A stretch of 64,000 bases of DNA from SKGN01 sp050948865. GTDB taxonomy: Bacteria; Bacillota_I; Bacilli_A; RF39; UBA660. This document shows, in pieces, positions 44,293-53,223 of the stretch. The notes beneath the pieces were generated by a model that was not told where the DNA came from, searched no databases, and worked only from the letters and a program-made list of their open reading frames with translations. Every line of letters begins with the position of its first letter. The first letter of the stretch is position 1. The translations under genes were made by a program, and so were the position numbers. The DNA lies in contig JBMNEQ010000001.1 of assembly GCA_050948865.1 (NCBI GenBank), forward strand, positions 124,001-188,000, given 5' to 3'.

Positions 44293-45876
44293 TTATTTTT
44301 CTTTAAGACTGCATTCTATAAAACTTAAAAATAAAGGATGAGGTTTTGTGGGACGACTTTTAAATTCAGGATGAAATTGGGTTGCTATAAAATATTTTAA
44401 AATAGGAATTTCTACTATTTCAATAGAATTACCATCTAAACTTCTACCACTAAAGATCATTCCCTCCTTTTCCATTACTGTTAAATAATCTTTATTAAAT
44501 TCATAACAATGACGGTGCCTTTCAACAATTTCATTACTTTTATAAATTCTAGCAACTTGGCTATCTTCCTTTAAATAACAAGAATAATTCCCTAATCTTA
44601 AAACCTTAGCTTTCTCACCTACCATATTAATAATAGGACTTTTAGTTTCCAAAAAAAACTCTGTAGAGGTAGCGTCTGGTATTTTACAAACATTACGAGC
44701 AAATTCTATGCAAGCCAAATGCATTCCCAAACCAATACCTAAAAATGGAATATCCTTTTTACGAGCATATGTAATTGCTTTTATTTTGCCTTCTATTCCT
44801 TTTCTACCTGAGGCATTTGGAACAATAATTCCATGAACATCCTGAAAAAGAGATTTTAATTCCTTTTCTTCCTCTAAATCTAAACAATTAATCCATTTAA
44901 TATTTATTTTAGTATTATGAAAATAACCAGCATGTTTTAAACTCTCAACAATCGATAAATATGCATCCGGCAATTCTATATATTTGCCTACTATCGCTAT
45001 TTGGAGTTCCTCTTTTAAATTTTCTACTCTTTTAATTAAATCATTCCATATTTTTAAATCTATCTCTTTTAATTCCATTTGAAACTTTTTACAAACAATT
45101 TCATCTAATTTCTGTCTGTAAAAATTAATAGGGATTTTATAAATATTTTGTTCATCTATGGCCTCAATAACATAATTAATTGGAATACTACAATGTAAAG
45201 ATAACTTTTTTATTATTTCCTCAGTTAAAACTCTCGGTGTTCGACAAACTAAAATATCCGGTTGAATTCCAAATGATCTTAATTTAGCAACGCTATGTTG
45301 AGTTGGTTTTGTTTTTAATTCTCCTGAACCAAAAATTAAGGGAATTAAAGTTGTATGAATAAAAATAGAATTTTCAACGCCTACCTCGTTACGAATTTGT
45401 CTAATACTTTCTAGAAATGGTAAGGATTCAATATCACCAATAGTTCCCCCAATTTCAGTTATTACTACATCCGCTTTAGAGATCTTAGCAGCTTCAAAAA
45501 TCTTTTCCTTTATTTCATTTGTAATATGAGGAATAATTTGAACAGTTGCCCCTTTATATTCTCCATTTCTTTCCTTCTTTATAACAGAAGAATAAATGCT
45601 ACCTGTCGTATAATTAGATGTATAATTTAATTCTTCATCAATAAATCTTTCATAATGCCCTAAATCTAAATCAGTTTCACTTCCATCTGCTGTTACAAAA
45701 ACTTCTCCATGTTGATATGGAGACATTGTGCCAGGATCTACATTAATATAAGGATCAAGTTTTTGCATAAAAACTTTAAAACCCCTTGATTTTAATAATA
45801 AAGCCAAAGAGGAAGCTGTTATACCCTTACCAAGTCCTGAAACAACTCCACCCGTTACAAATACATGTTTTACCAT
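44293..45876 (-). CDS. pyrG: CTP synthase with degenerate glutaminase domain
   Basis: 527 residues. The amidoligase part is normal: VTGGVVSGLGKGI (about 8-20), DPYINVDPGTMSPYQHGEVFV, EIGGTIGDIESLPF. In the glutaminase half the nucleophile block, GICLGMQ in the family, reads GIGLGMH (Cys to Gly; codon GGT), and the oxyanion loop, normally PGGFG, reads PNASG. The His-Glu pair (QFHPEF) remains. It should still make CTP from UTP with ammonia but not with glutamine. A hairpin in the leader may control it. Confidence 0.93.
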   Translation of the reverse strand: MVKHVFVTGGVVSGLGKGITASSLALLLKSRGFKVFMQKLDPYINVDPGTMSPYQHGEVFVTADGSETDLDLGHYERFIDEELNYTSNYTTGSIYSSVIKKERNGEYKGATVQIIPHITNEIKEKIFEAAKISKADVVITEIGGTIGDIESLPFLESIRQIRNEVGVENSIFIHTTLIPLIFGSGELKTKPTQHSVAKLRSFGIQPDILVCRTPRVLTEEIIKKLSLHCSIPINYVIEAIDEQNIYKIPINFYRQKLDEIVCKKFQMELKEIDLKIWNDLIKRVENLKEELQIAIVGKYIELPDAYLSIVESLKHAGYFHNTKINIKWINCLDLEEEKELKSLFQDVHGIIVPNASGRKGIEGKIKAITYARKKDIPFLGIGLGMHLACIEFARNVCKIPDATSTEFFLETKSPIINMVGEKAKVLRLGNYSCYLKEDSQVARIYKSNEIVERHRHCYEFNKDYLTVMEKEGMIFSGRSLDGNSIEIVEIPILKYFIATQFHPEFKSRPTKPHPLFLSFIECSLKEK

Positions 45877-45900
45877 CTTTTACCACCTTTCAACAAAAGA

Positions 45901-45925
45901 AAAGAGTCTCGTTGGAGAACTCTTT
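45901..45925 (-). promoter_or_regulatory. Attenuator-like hairpin in the pyrG leader
   Basis: AAAGAG-T-TCTC / GAGA-CTCTTT then TTTTCTTTT, 25 bases before the pyrG start, and downstream of a TTGTTT-17-TATTCT promoter. pyrG in Firmicutes is known to be attenuated at such a hairpin, though the GGGC start of that mechanism is not seen here; the hairpin could just end hpf. Confidence 0.45.
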
Positions 45926-45993
45926 AGCTCTTCTTAAGAATATCATATTTTTATTTTTTAAACAATCAATTTTAAAAATTTCTTTTTTTATTT

Positions 45994-46524
45994 TTAATCC
46001 GTAGCAATAACCCCATAATTTCCATCCTTTCTTTTATATAGAACACAAATTTTATTTGTTTTAGCATCCTTATATATAAAGAAATCATGGCTTAACATAT
46101 TTATTTGCAAAACCGCTTCTTCTTCACTCATTGGTTTCATTTCTATTTTTTTTCGCTTTACTATTTTTGATTTATCTTCTTTTAATTCCTCAATAGAATC
46201 AACTTTAAAATTTTTTATCAAATATTTTAAAGTTTTACTTTGAATCTTTGTTTTATTTTTTCTGATTTGTCTTTCTAATTTATCAACCACTAAATCAATT
46301 GCAGCGTATAAATCAGAATGACTTTCCTCACTTCTTAAAATTATGCCATTAATAGGAATTGTAACTTCTACTATTTGTTCTCTTCCTCTTACTTTTACAA
46401 CAACCCTAGCATTAATAGATGAAAGATCAGTAAAATACTTTTCCAATTTACTAACTTTTTGTTCTATGAATTCCTTTATACTATTTGTTATAACAATCTT
46501 ATCTCCACGAATAATAAAATTCAT
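45994..46524 (-). CDS. hpf: Ribosome hibernation promoting factor, long form
   Basis: 176 residues: N-terminal S30AE domain (FIIRGDKIVITNSIKEFIE ... AAIDLVVDKLERQIRKNKTK) and the C-terminal dimerisation domain with KPMSEEEAVLQINMLSHDFFIYKDA and a VLYKRKDGNYGVI end. The long form makes 100S ribosome dimers in resting cells. Monocistronic, GAGGGAT-like site before the ATG. Confidence 0.95.
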   Translation of the reverse strand: MNFIIRGDKIVITNSIKEFIEQKVSKLEKYFTDLSSINARVVVKVRGREQIVEVTIPINGIILRSEESHSDLYAAIDLVVDKLERQIRKNKTKIQSKTLKYLIKNFKVDSIEELKEDKSKIVKRKKIEMKPMSEEEAVLQINMLSHDFFIYKDAKTNKICVLYKRKDGNYGVIATD

Positions 46525-46611
46525 TTTATCCCTCCTCTAAAAGCATTATATCATTATCTATTTTCTTTTAAAAGATTAGATAAAATTTTTTACAAAACTA
46601 TTTATAAAAAA

Positions 46612-46634
46612 AAACTACCTAAACAACGGTAGCT
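46612..46634 (-). terminator. Terminator of the cold-shock gene
   Basis: CTACC-gttgttta-GGTAG and T-run, overlapping the stop codon. Confidence 0.65.
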
Positions 46635-46834
46635 ACATTAACGCCTTCAACATTGATTGCTTGAAGTCCTTTTTCAGTATGAATTAAATCAAACCGAACC
46701 ATTTGTCCTTCAGTTAAAGTTTTAAAACCATCTTGTTTAATATTACTATAATGAACAAAAATGTCTTCACCATCTACATAGTCAATAAAACCATAACCTT
46801 TCTCGTTGTTAAACCACTTTACTTTTCCAATCAC
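46619..46834 (-). CDS. Cold-shock domain protein
   Basis: 71 residues. RNP1 is KGYGFIDY and RNP2 is DIFVHYSNI, with the opening GKVKWFNNEKGYG. It binds single-stranded RNA/DNA and acts as an RNA chaperone. The start is GTG (VIGKVKWF) with AGAAGGAGG upstream; a longer reading would translate the ribosome site. Symbol cspA/B/C cannot be chosen. Confidence 0.95.
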   Translation of the reverse strand: MIGKVKWFNNEKGYGFIDYVDGEDIFVHYSNIKQDGFKTLTEGQMVRFDLIHTEKGLQAINVEGVNVATVV

Positions 46835-46936
46835 ACTAACACTCCTCCTTCTAAAGAATATCCACATCTTAAATATAAACTAGTCTCTTTACTTTTACAA
46901 GAAAATTAAGAAGACAAATTATGACATATTTAAAAG

Positions 46937-48229
46937 TTAATAATCTTTTATATTTATTTCTAAAGAGGAAACAAAATATTCCCCCTCTATTTTTATTTCC
47001 TTCTTAAAATTTTTATACTTTTTAATTAATTTAATAACTATTGGTAACCCATAACCTCTTCCTTCTCCTTTTGTAGAATAACCCATTTTCTTTATCTTAT
47101 CTAAATCTATCCTTCCCTTATACGTATTAGAGATTTGAACAATTAAAGTATTTTTTCTAAAATATAATTCTACAATTATAATTTTCTTTTTAGAAATTCT
47201 AGCGCCTTCAATAGCATTGTCTAAATAAACCCCAATGATTTTAGTTAAATTTCCATTAACCTCCATTGGTAACTTTTGAAAAAGATTCTTTTTAATTTCT
47301 TTTCCAACATTAATATAAACTTTTATTCCCTCTTCGTTTAAATTTCCTAATTTATAATATAATAAGCCTTTAAAACCTCCCTTTGGTATTTTATCCATAT
47401 TTTCAAAAGTTTTATTTTCAATTTTTCTCATTTCCATCATTATATTACTTATATAATCTAGAGCCTCTTTGTTATTTTTATTTATAAAACCTTTTATTAC
47501 AACTATCTGGTTTTTAAACTCATGAATAATCATGTTTTTAGAATTCAATTCTTCCTCATATTTTGTTAAATAATTAAATAATTGATCATGCCTTTTTACT
47601 AATTGATTATTATTTTCTTGTTCTTTTAAAAACAAAAATATAATATAACCAAAAAGAACAATTAAAAATAAATTTATAAAATAATCATAACTAAAACCAA
47701 AATAATAATAATTCCTATAAGATAATATTCCAATAATAATTACCAATGTTGTTATAAAAACATAATCATTTATAATTTTTTTATTAAATAATATTGTCTT
47801 CTCTATAAAATCATTAAAAATTTTTATTTTTCTTAATAATAAAACAGTGAAAATAAGCGGAATATTAACCCATACTTCTTTAATTAATTCATCATTTATT
47901 TCATAATTAATTATTATAAAAAAACAGTTAATTATACAAGTTGCTAAAAACAAAAAAATAAAAACAATTAAAGTTATCATTAAACTCTTTTTTATTCTTT
48001 CATTAAAAATAATTACAAAAGCTAAAGTAGTGAAAAAACAAAAAAGAAAAACTCTTAATAAACAAGTAGTATTAAAAAAGATAAAGAAATTTATTATTGT
48101 TAACAAAATAATAATGAAAATAGATTTACCCTTTTTTAAATAATTTACTTTTTGAAGAAAAGAAGAACCTAACCAAACTAAAAAAAAGGTATATATTAAA
48201 ACAGAAAAAAATAACTTTAATACGGGCAT
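46937..48229 (-). CDS. Sensor histidine kinase, AgrC-like (GHKL type)
   Basis: 430 residues. Six or seven membrane helices (about 1-205), a phosphoacceptor block HEFKNQIVVIKGF (His near 235), N-box DNAIEGA, and a G-box YGLPIVIKLIKKY. This is the HPK10 layout of AgrC, VirS and related peptide sensors. It overlaps the LytTR regulator gene by 13 bases, so they form one two-component system. No agrB or agrD gene is present nearby, so the ligand is unknown. Confidence 0.88.
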   Translation of the reverse strand: MPVLKLFFSVLIYTFFLVWLGSSFLQKVNYLKKGKSIFIIILLTIINFFIFFNTTCLLRVFLFCFFTTLAFVIIFNERIKKSLMITLIVFIFLFLATCIINCFFIIINYEINDELIKEVWVNIPLIFTVLLLRKIKIFNDFIEKTILFNKKIINDYVFITTLVIIIGILSYRNYYYFGFSYDYFINLFLIVLFGYIIFLFLKEQENNNQLVKRHDQLFNYLTKYEEELNSKNMIIHEFKNQIVVIKGFINKNNKEALDYISNIMMEMRKIENKTFENMDKIPKGGFKGLLYYKLGNLNEEGIKVYINVGKEIKKNLFQKLPMEVNGNLTKIIGVYLDNAIEGARISKKKIIIVELYFRKNTLIVQISNTYKGRIDLDKIKKMGYSTKGEGRGYGLPIVIKLIKKYKNFKKEIKIEGEYFVSSLEINIKDY

Positions 48230-48933
48230 TTTTTCTTCACTTCCTTCTTTTGCTGTTTCGATAATAATCCTATTTCTTCTCCATTTTTAAAAGTAATAAT
48301 TGAATTTTGATAATTAATAGATTTAACATGCTCAGTATTAATAATGCAAGCACGATGACTTCTACAAAAGTTATTATTTAATCTTTTTATTACTTCACTT
48401 AAAGTCATAGCACTTTTATAATCTTTAAAAAAGGTTTTAATAATTATATGACGGGCAGAAGTTTCCTTTTTAATATAAAGAATATCTTTTAAATCTATTT
48501 TATAACTAGTTCTTTTATATTTAAAATTTAAAGTTTCGTGAGGAGTAAGAACTTTTAGACTTTCTTCAATAATTTCCTGAAGTTTTTTTTCATAATTATC
48601 AAATTTTGAAATAAAATCATAGATTAACAAACGACTTTTAAAAACTTCCGGTAACAATTCATAATGAACCGTTAATATTACAACAACAGAATCCCATTCG
48701 TTTTCCCGAATATATCTTGCAATATCCAAACCTGAATTATCTTTTACCTCAACATCTAATATATAAATTTTCTTCCCGATATTTTCCTTAACTAAATTAT
48801 AAAAATCTTTATTATATTCAGAAAATTCATGAATATTATATTCTAATTGTTGAGATTTCATTGTCTGAGTAATAGTTTTTATGACTCTTTTTCTAATTAT
48901 TTTCTCATCATCACAAACTATAAAATTAAACAT
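48217..48933 (-). CDS. LytTR response regulator, AgrA-like
   Basis: 238 residues. Receiver with CDDEKIIR (about 6-13) and phospho-Asp in IYILDVEVKDNSGLDIA (about 55-70); LytTR DNA-binding domain from about 135 with FYRSHRACIIN-like NFCRSHRACIINTEHV. It is upstream of its kinase. Its promoter region contains a tandem direct repeat ATTATACCAT x2 (plus strand) that doubles a TATAAT, possibly an autoregulatory element. Target genes are not visible. Confidence 0.9.
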   Translation of the reverse strand: MFNFIVCDDEKIIRKRVIKTITQTMKSQQLEYNIHEFSEYNKDFYNLVKENIGKKIYILDVEVKDNSGLDIARYIRENEWDSVVVILTVHYELLPEVFKSRLLIYDFISKFDNYEKKLQEIIEESLKVLTPHETLNFKYKRTSYKIDLKDILYIKKETSARHIIIKTFFKDYKSAMTLSEVIKRLNNNFCRSHRACIINTEHVKSINYQNSIITFKNGEEIGLLSKQQKKEVKKKCPY

Positions 48934-48970
48934 AAAACATCACTTTCCTTCTGGTTTGCTTGCCGTTTAT

Positions 48971-48994
48971 ATTATACCATATTATACCATATAT
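48971..48994 (-). promoter_or_regulatory. Doubled extended -10 before the LytTR regulator
   Basis: GGTATAATATGGTATAAT on the minus strand: two TGG-TATAAT-like units 10 bases apart, made by a tandem repeat. Either could be the promoter. Confidence 0.4.
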
Positions 48995-49076
48995 CAACTA
49001 ATATTTTTACCTTTTTTAAAAAAAAAATAGATTTTCGTCTATTATTATTTAAAAACTACAACAATACTAAATATTT

Positions 49077-50114
49077 CTATTTTCTTTTTTGTTGATTTTT
49101 AATTATATTTGTCGTTAAAACAAACCAAAAAACAATTATTAAAAGAGTTATATAAATATATGTTCCAATTTGACGATCTTTTAAAAAGTATATTATAGTA
49201 GCAATTGCAAATAAAGCATTAATATAATAAATAATTAATACTGTAGCTCGACAACTAAAATTCATTTCTAATAATTGATGATGAAGATGCTGTTTATCAG
49301 AAGTAGAAATACCCTTTTTATTGATAACTCTTCTTATAATTGCAAAAAGCGTATCTAAAATCGGGACAGCCATAATTAATAAAGGAATTAAAAAAGAAGT
49401 TAATGTTACCTTTTTTAATCCAATTAAAGCAATAACAGATATAATAAATCCTAAAAACATAGAACCCGTATCGCCCATAAAAATCTTAGCTGGATGAAAA
49501 TTATGAACTAAAAATCCTAAAGTAGAACCTAACATAATAAATGAAAGCATAATATCTAATCCATTTAACTTATTTAACATAAAAGCAATAATCCCGATAG
49601 TTAAAAAGAAAATAGAACTAACACCAGCGGCTAGACCATCTAAACCATCGATTAAATTTATTGAATTTATCATTCCCACAATAAATAAAATAGTTATAAA
49701 AGAAGAAAATAAACCAAAATTTAAACTATAACCAAAAGCATTAATATTATCTAATAATATCCCTCCATAAAAAGTTATAACAATTGCAGCAATTATTTGA
49801 AAAAAAAACTTATACCTTGCTTGTAAAGGTTTTATATCATCAAGAATTCCCGTAAGAATTATAATAAAACTACCTATTAATATAGAATTCATTTCCACTG
49901 TTTGCCGAGCAAAAAGCATATAACCTAATAAAAAACCCATAAAAATAGCTAGTCCACCTAAACTTGGCATAGGTTCTTTATGAATTTTTCGCTTATTTGG
50001 ATAATCAATTGCTCCAACATGAAAGGCTATTCTTTTTACTAAAGGAACCATTAAAACTGTAAAAATAAAAGTAACTAGAACCATAAATAATACAGCCATT
50101 AAATTATAATTCAT
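49077..50114 (-). CDS. tagO: Undecaprenyl-phosphate N-acetylglucosaminyl 1-phosphate transferase (TagO/WecA family)
   Basis: 345 residues, about ten to eleven membrane helices. Motifs: DYPNKRKIHKEPMPSLGG (about 37-54), GILDDIKPL, the catalytic INLIDGLDGLAAG (about 150-162), FMGDTGSMFLGF and the HIS-type KQHLHHQLL (about 285-293). It moves GlcNAc-1-P onto the lipid carrier, the first step of wall teichoic acid or similar polymers. MraY is less likely because of the DxPNxRKIH block. Confidence 0.92.
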   Translation of the reverse strand: MNYNLMAVLFMVLVTFIFTVLMVPLVKRIAFHVGAIDYPNKRKIHKEPMPSLGGLAIFMGFLLGYMLFARQTVEMNSILIGSFIIILTGILDDIKPLQARYKFFFQIIAAIVITFYGGILLDNINAFGYSLNFGLFSSFITILFIVGMINSINLIDGLDGLAAGVSSIFFLTIGIIAFMLNKLNGLDIMLSFIMLGSTLGFLVHNFHPAKIFMGDTGSMFLGFIISVIALIGLKKVTLTSFLIPLLIMAVPILDTLFAIIRRVINKKGISTSDKQHLHHQLLEMNFSCRATVLIIYYINALFAIATIIYFLKDRQIGTYIYITLLIIVFWFVLTTNIIKNQQKRK

Positions 50115-50178
50115 TTACTTCACCACCACTCACTTATTACTAATTATTATATATAACATTATTATTTAATTCAACTAT

Positions 50179-51168
50179 TTATCTGTCAATAATGTTTAAA
50201 TTATCTAATAATATCCCCGTTCCCTCAACAACACAAGTTAAAGGACTTTCAGCACTAAAAACTGTTACTTTTAACTCATGCGCTAATAATTTATCAAACC
50301 CCTCTATCATCGCTCCTCCCCCAGTAATAACTATACCCTTATCGATTATATCCGCTGCTAGTTCAGGAGGAGTTTGTTCTAATACCGTTTTTACTTGTTT
50401 AATTATTTCATAAACACTATCTTTTAATGCTTCTTCAACTTCCTCAGAAGTAATAGTTATTGTATGAGGTAATCCTGTTACTAAATCCCTTCCTTTGACC
50501 TCCATCTTTTCTTTTTTATTTCCTCCAAAAACAGTTCCTATATTTATTTTTATTTCTTCTGATGTTCTTTCCCCAATCAATAATTTATATTTATCTTTTA
50601 TATATTTTAAAATATCACTATCAAAATTATTACCTGCCAATCTTATAGAAGCACTATTAACAATACCTCCCAATGATAAAATCGCAATATCTGTAGTTCC
50701 TCCTCCAACATCAATTACCATATTACCACTAGGTTTGGCTATATCTAAGCCCGCCCCCACAGCTGCTACTTTTGGTTCTTCTTCAATAAAAACTCTTCTT
50801 GCCCCTGTTCTTTCGGCCGCTTCCTTAATAGCATTCTTTTCTACCTGGGTAATATTAGATGGGCAACAAATTAAAATACGTGGTTTTGAAAAAAGGCTTT
50901 TAGCTTTTACTTTTTTTATAAAATAATCAAGCATTATTTCCGTTATTTCAAAATCAGCTATTACTCCATCCTGCATAGGTTTAATCGCTTTTACCTTTCC
51001 AGGAGTCCTTCCAACCATTTCGTTTGCTTCTTTTCCAACTGCTAAAGGCCTTTTTGTTTCAGAATCAATTGCTACAACACTTGGTTCATTTAAAACAACA
51101 CCTTGTCCTTTTACATAAATTAATACATTAGCCGTCCCTAAATCTATTCCAATATCCTTGTTAAACAT
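50179..51168 (-). CDS. mbl: MreB-family actin homologue, probable Mbl
   Basis: 329 residues. Phosphate-1 block DIGIDLGTANVLIY, PTGARRVFIEEEP-like RTGARRVFIEEEPKVAAVGAG, phosphate-2 VIDVGGGTTDIAI (about 155-167) and adenosine block ITGGGAMIEGFDKLL. It guides elongation of the wall, together with RodA. Placement downstream of spoIIID matches Bacillus mbl, so I favour Mbl over MreB. Confidence 0.95.
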   Translation of the reverse strand: MFNKDIGIDLGTANVLIYVKGQGVVLNEPSVVAIDSETKRPLAVGKEANEMVGRTPGKVKAIKPMQDGVIADFEITEIMLDYFIKKVKAKSLFSKPRILICCPSNITQVEKNAIKEAAERTGARRVFIEEEPKVAAVGAGLDIAKPSGNMVIDVGGGTTDIAILSLGGIVNSASIRLAGNNFDSDILKYIKDKYKLLIGERTSEEIKINIGTVFGGNKKEKMEVKGRDLVTGLPHTITITSEEVEEALKDSVYEIIKQVKTVLEQTPPELAADIIDKGIVITGGGAMIEGFDKLLAHELKVTVFSAESPLTCVVEGTGILLDNLNIIDR

Positions 51169-51242
51169 CCCTATCCCCTTCCTTAGTTCAATCTTTACAT
51201 GTATTCCCTAATTCTATTTTAACATATTTTATTATGATCTCT

Positions 51243-51497
51243 TTAAGTTTTTAAATTTAAATATTTTCGTCTAGTTGATTCCCCTCCCCGAATATGTCTT
51301 ACATCTATATGTCTTTGAAGTATTTCTTTAACACAATCATATAAGTTTTTATCTATTTGCTTTAATCTTTCACTTAAATCTTTATGAACAGTGCTTTTAC
51401 TTACATTATATACTTTGGCAATATCTCTTATCGTTTCATCAGTAGTAATTATATAAAAAGTTTCTTCCAATACTCGCTTTAGTATTTCGCTTCTCAT
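51243..51497 (-). CDS. spoIIID: Sporulation transcriptional regulator SpoIIID
   Basis: 84 residues. Helix-turn-helix near 23-42 (TIRDIAKVYNVSKSTVHKDLSERL) and the C-terminal RHIRGGESTRRKY that is typical of SpoIIID. It turns mother-cell genes on and off after sigma-E. It lies between spoIIQ and mbl as in Bacillus; a terminator after spoIIQ shows it has its own promoter. Confidence 0.97.
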   Translation of the reverse strand: MRSEILKRVLEETFYIITTDETIRDIAKVYNVSKSTVHKDLSERLKQIDKNLYDCVKEILQRHIDVRHIRGGESTRRKYLNLKT

Positions 51498-51548
51498 TAC
51501 GTCATCCCCTTAATTAAATATATATAATATCCTTTTTTTTATTCATAA

Positions 51549-51568
51549 AAAAGGGACCAACGCCCCTT
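51549..51568 (-). terminator. Terminator between spoIIQ and spoIIID
   Basis: AAGGGG-CGTTGGT-CCCTT stem followed by six Ts. Confidence 0.7.
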
Positions 51569-52202
51569 ATAATTCCTTTACTGTTTTATCATAAAAAGTT
51601 TCTGGATCAACAACTCGTCCTTTATATAATATTTCAAAATGTAAATGATTTTTTAAATCAGGGGTTATATTACAAATACCACTCTTACCAATTAATTGAC
51701 CTTGTTCAATGGAATCCCCTTCTTTTACTTTTACATCTAATAAACATTGATAAATACTTATAAAATCATTAGTATGTCTAATTTCGACAATATTTCCAAG
51801 TAAATTATGTTCCTCAACATTTATAATAGAACCATCAAGAATTGCCGTTGCCTCAAATTCCTTTGTTCCAGAATAATCTATCCCTGAATTTTGCATATAA
51901 GTTTTTTCGTAATAAATAATCGACTTTTCTTGTTGTTTTGCTTCTGCTTTATAATCATAAAAATGTTTAGCTACTTTTATTTCTTCTCCTTTATAAGGTC
52001 TAATTATTTTTTTTTCAGAAGCCATAACAGGTATTTCTTGATCAAATAACTCTTTTATTACATAATCATAATCAGCAATATCTTTATTAATTTTAGGCTT
52101 TCTTAAAGTCTTTTGTAATAAAAAAATGCTAAAAAAGAAAGAAATAATAATACCACTATAAATTAAGGGTAAAACAAATGATTTTAATTTTCTTTGATAC
52201 AT
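51567..52202 (-). CDS. spoIIQ: SpoIIQ, forespore M23-like engulfment protein
   Basis: 211 residues: one N-terminal helix (about 10-30), then a LytM/M23 domain (about 100-205). The first zinc motif, HxGxD in active enzymes, reads NSGID; the third, HxH, is NHLHFE and intact; the middle YxHL is YQCLL. The zinc site is thus incomplete and the protein is probably a channel/scaffold partner of SpoIIIAH, as in Bacillus. A sigma-F-like promoter precedes it. Confidence 0.88.
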   Translation of the reverse strand: MYQRKLKSFVLPLIYSGIIISFFFSIFLLQKTLRKPKINKDIADYDYVIKELFDQEIPVMASEKKIIRPYKGEEIKVAKHFYDYKAEAKQQEKSIIYYEKTYMQNSGIDYSGTKEFEATAILDGSIINVEEHNLLGNIVEIRHTNDFISIYQCLLDVKVKEGDSIEQGQLIGKSGICNITPDLKNHLHFEILYKGRVVDPETFYDKTVKEL

Positions 52203-52218
52203 ATTTTCACCTCATTAA

Positions 52219-52248
52219 AAGTGTGAACATTTTTAACAAATAATATAC
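52219..52248 (-). promoter_or_regulatory. Sigma-F-like promoter of spoIIQ
   Basis: GTATA, 15 bases, GTTCACACTT; fits GywTA-N15-GgnrAnAnTw with two mismatches in the -10. spoIIQ is a sigma-F gene in Bacillus. Confidence 0.5.
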
Positions 52249-52265
52249 CAAATAAAATTACTTTT

Positions 52266-53183
52266 TTATTTTAAAACTTCTATTTCAGTTCCTTGATAAT
52301 AATATCTTAATATTTCATCATATAAATATCCTTCTAAAGCCATTCCTAAAGCACCATATTGACTCATACCAACCCCATGACCATACCCTAATGTTTTTAT
52401 TATTAAATTTTCATTGTTTTGTTCAAATTCAAAATGATTAGAACGTAACTTCAACTTCTCTACTATTTCTTTTCCCTCAAATTCTTTTCCATTAATCATT
52501 ATTTTTAAAATTCTTCCTGTGCTACTTTTTTTAAAAACTTTAATAATTAAATCCTTTTTATTTGGAATATTAAGAAGATTAAAAAAATCATTTAATTTAT
52601 ATTCCCTTTCTTCATAAAAGGAAGGAGAAATATTTTTATCCCATATTGATTCCACGCTTCTTAAATAAGGGGCAAAAAAATCAAATATCTCTTCACTATT
52701 TTCAGTAAAACCATTGCTTGTTGAAAAATATAAGGTATCTGCTATTTTATTATCATAAGAAATATACTCTCCTTTTGTCATTAAAACAGCATTTTTTATT
52801 TTGGATAATTTTTCTTGATAATTATTTCCCCATCTTTTTTTTAATTCACCTTCATCAATATAAACTTGATTAGTAACAGTATCAATAACATCATATTCTT
52901 GTTCTTTATTATAATCCATTCTTTTTAAAACATAACTTCTAGAGGCTACAGCTTGGGCTTTTAAAGCCTCAAGATGAAAAGTAGCTGGCATCTCACCAGC
53001 TACTACACCTATTACATATTTTTCTAGATTTACCTTTTCTATCTTGTCTGTTTCCTTCCTTTTAACTCTAACTTCTAAATTTTTTTTCTCAACTTTTTCC
53101 TTTGTTACTTCTTGATAAAAAAAGAAAGCCACTAAAAAAGGTATTATAATAAACAGTAAACTTAAATAAATAATTTTTTTCAT
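52266..53183 (-). CDS. spoIID: Stage II sporulation protein D
   Basis: 305 residues: N-terminal helix (about 4-20), LEKYVIGVVAGEMPATFHLEALKAQAVASRSY (about 53-84) and the end GHGVGMSQYGALGMA. It is the lytic transglycosylase of the engulfment DMP complex; its catalytic Glu is in GEMP. SpoIIM and SpoIIP are not in the window. It precedes spoIIQ, as in Bacillus. A CATATATT sigma-E-like -10 lies upstream but without a clear -35. Confidence 0.96.
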   Translation of the reverse strand: MKKIIYLSLLFIIIPFLVAFFFYQEVTKEKVEKKNLEVRVKRKETDKIEKVNLEKYVIGVVAGEMPATFHLEALKAQAVASRSYVLKRMDYNKEQEYDVIDTVTNQVYIDEGELKKRWGNNYQEKLSKIKNAVLMTKGEYISYDNKIADTLYFSTSNGFTENSEEIFDFFAPYLRSVESIWDKNISPSFYEEREYKLNDFFNLLNIPNKKDLIIKVFKKSSTGRILKIMINGKEFEGKEIVEKLKLRSNHFEFEQNNENLIIKTLGYGHGVGMSQYGALGMALEGYLYDEILRYYYQGTEIEVLK

Positions 53184-53223
53184 GATCTTCCCCTTATTAT
53201 AAAATATATGTTAAAAAATTTAA

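Noticed and set aside
46868..49076. Search for an agrD/agrB-like gene around the AgrC/AgrA-like pair
   Set aside because: No small Cys-containing peptide frame with a ribosome site and no AgrB-type membrane protease gene seen.
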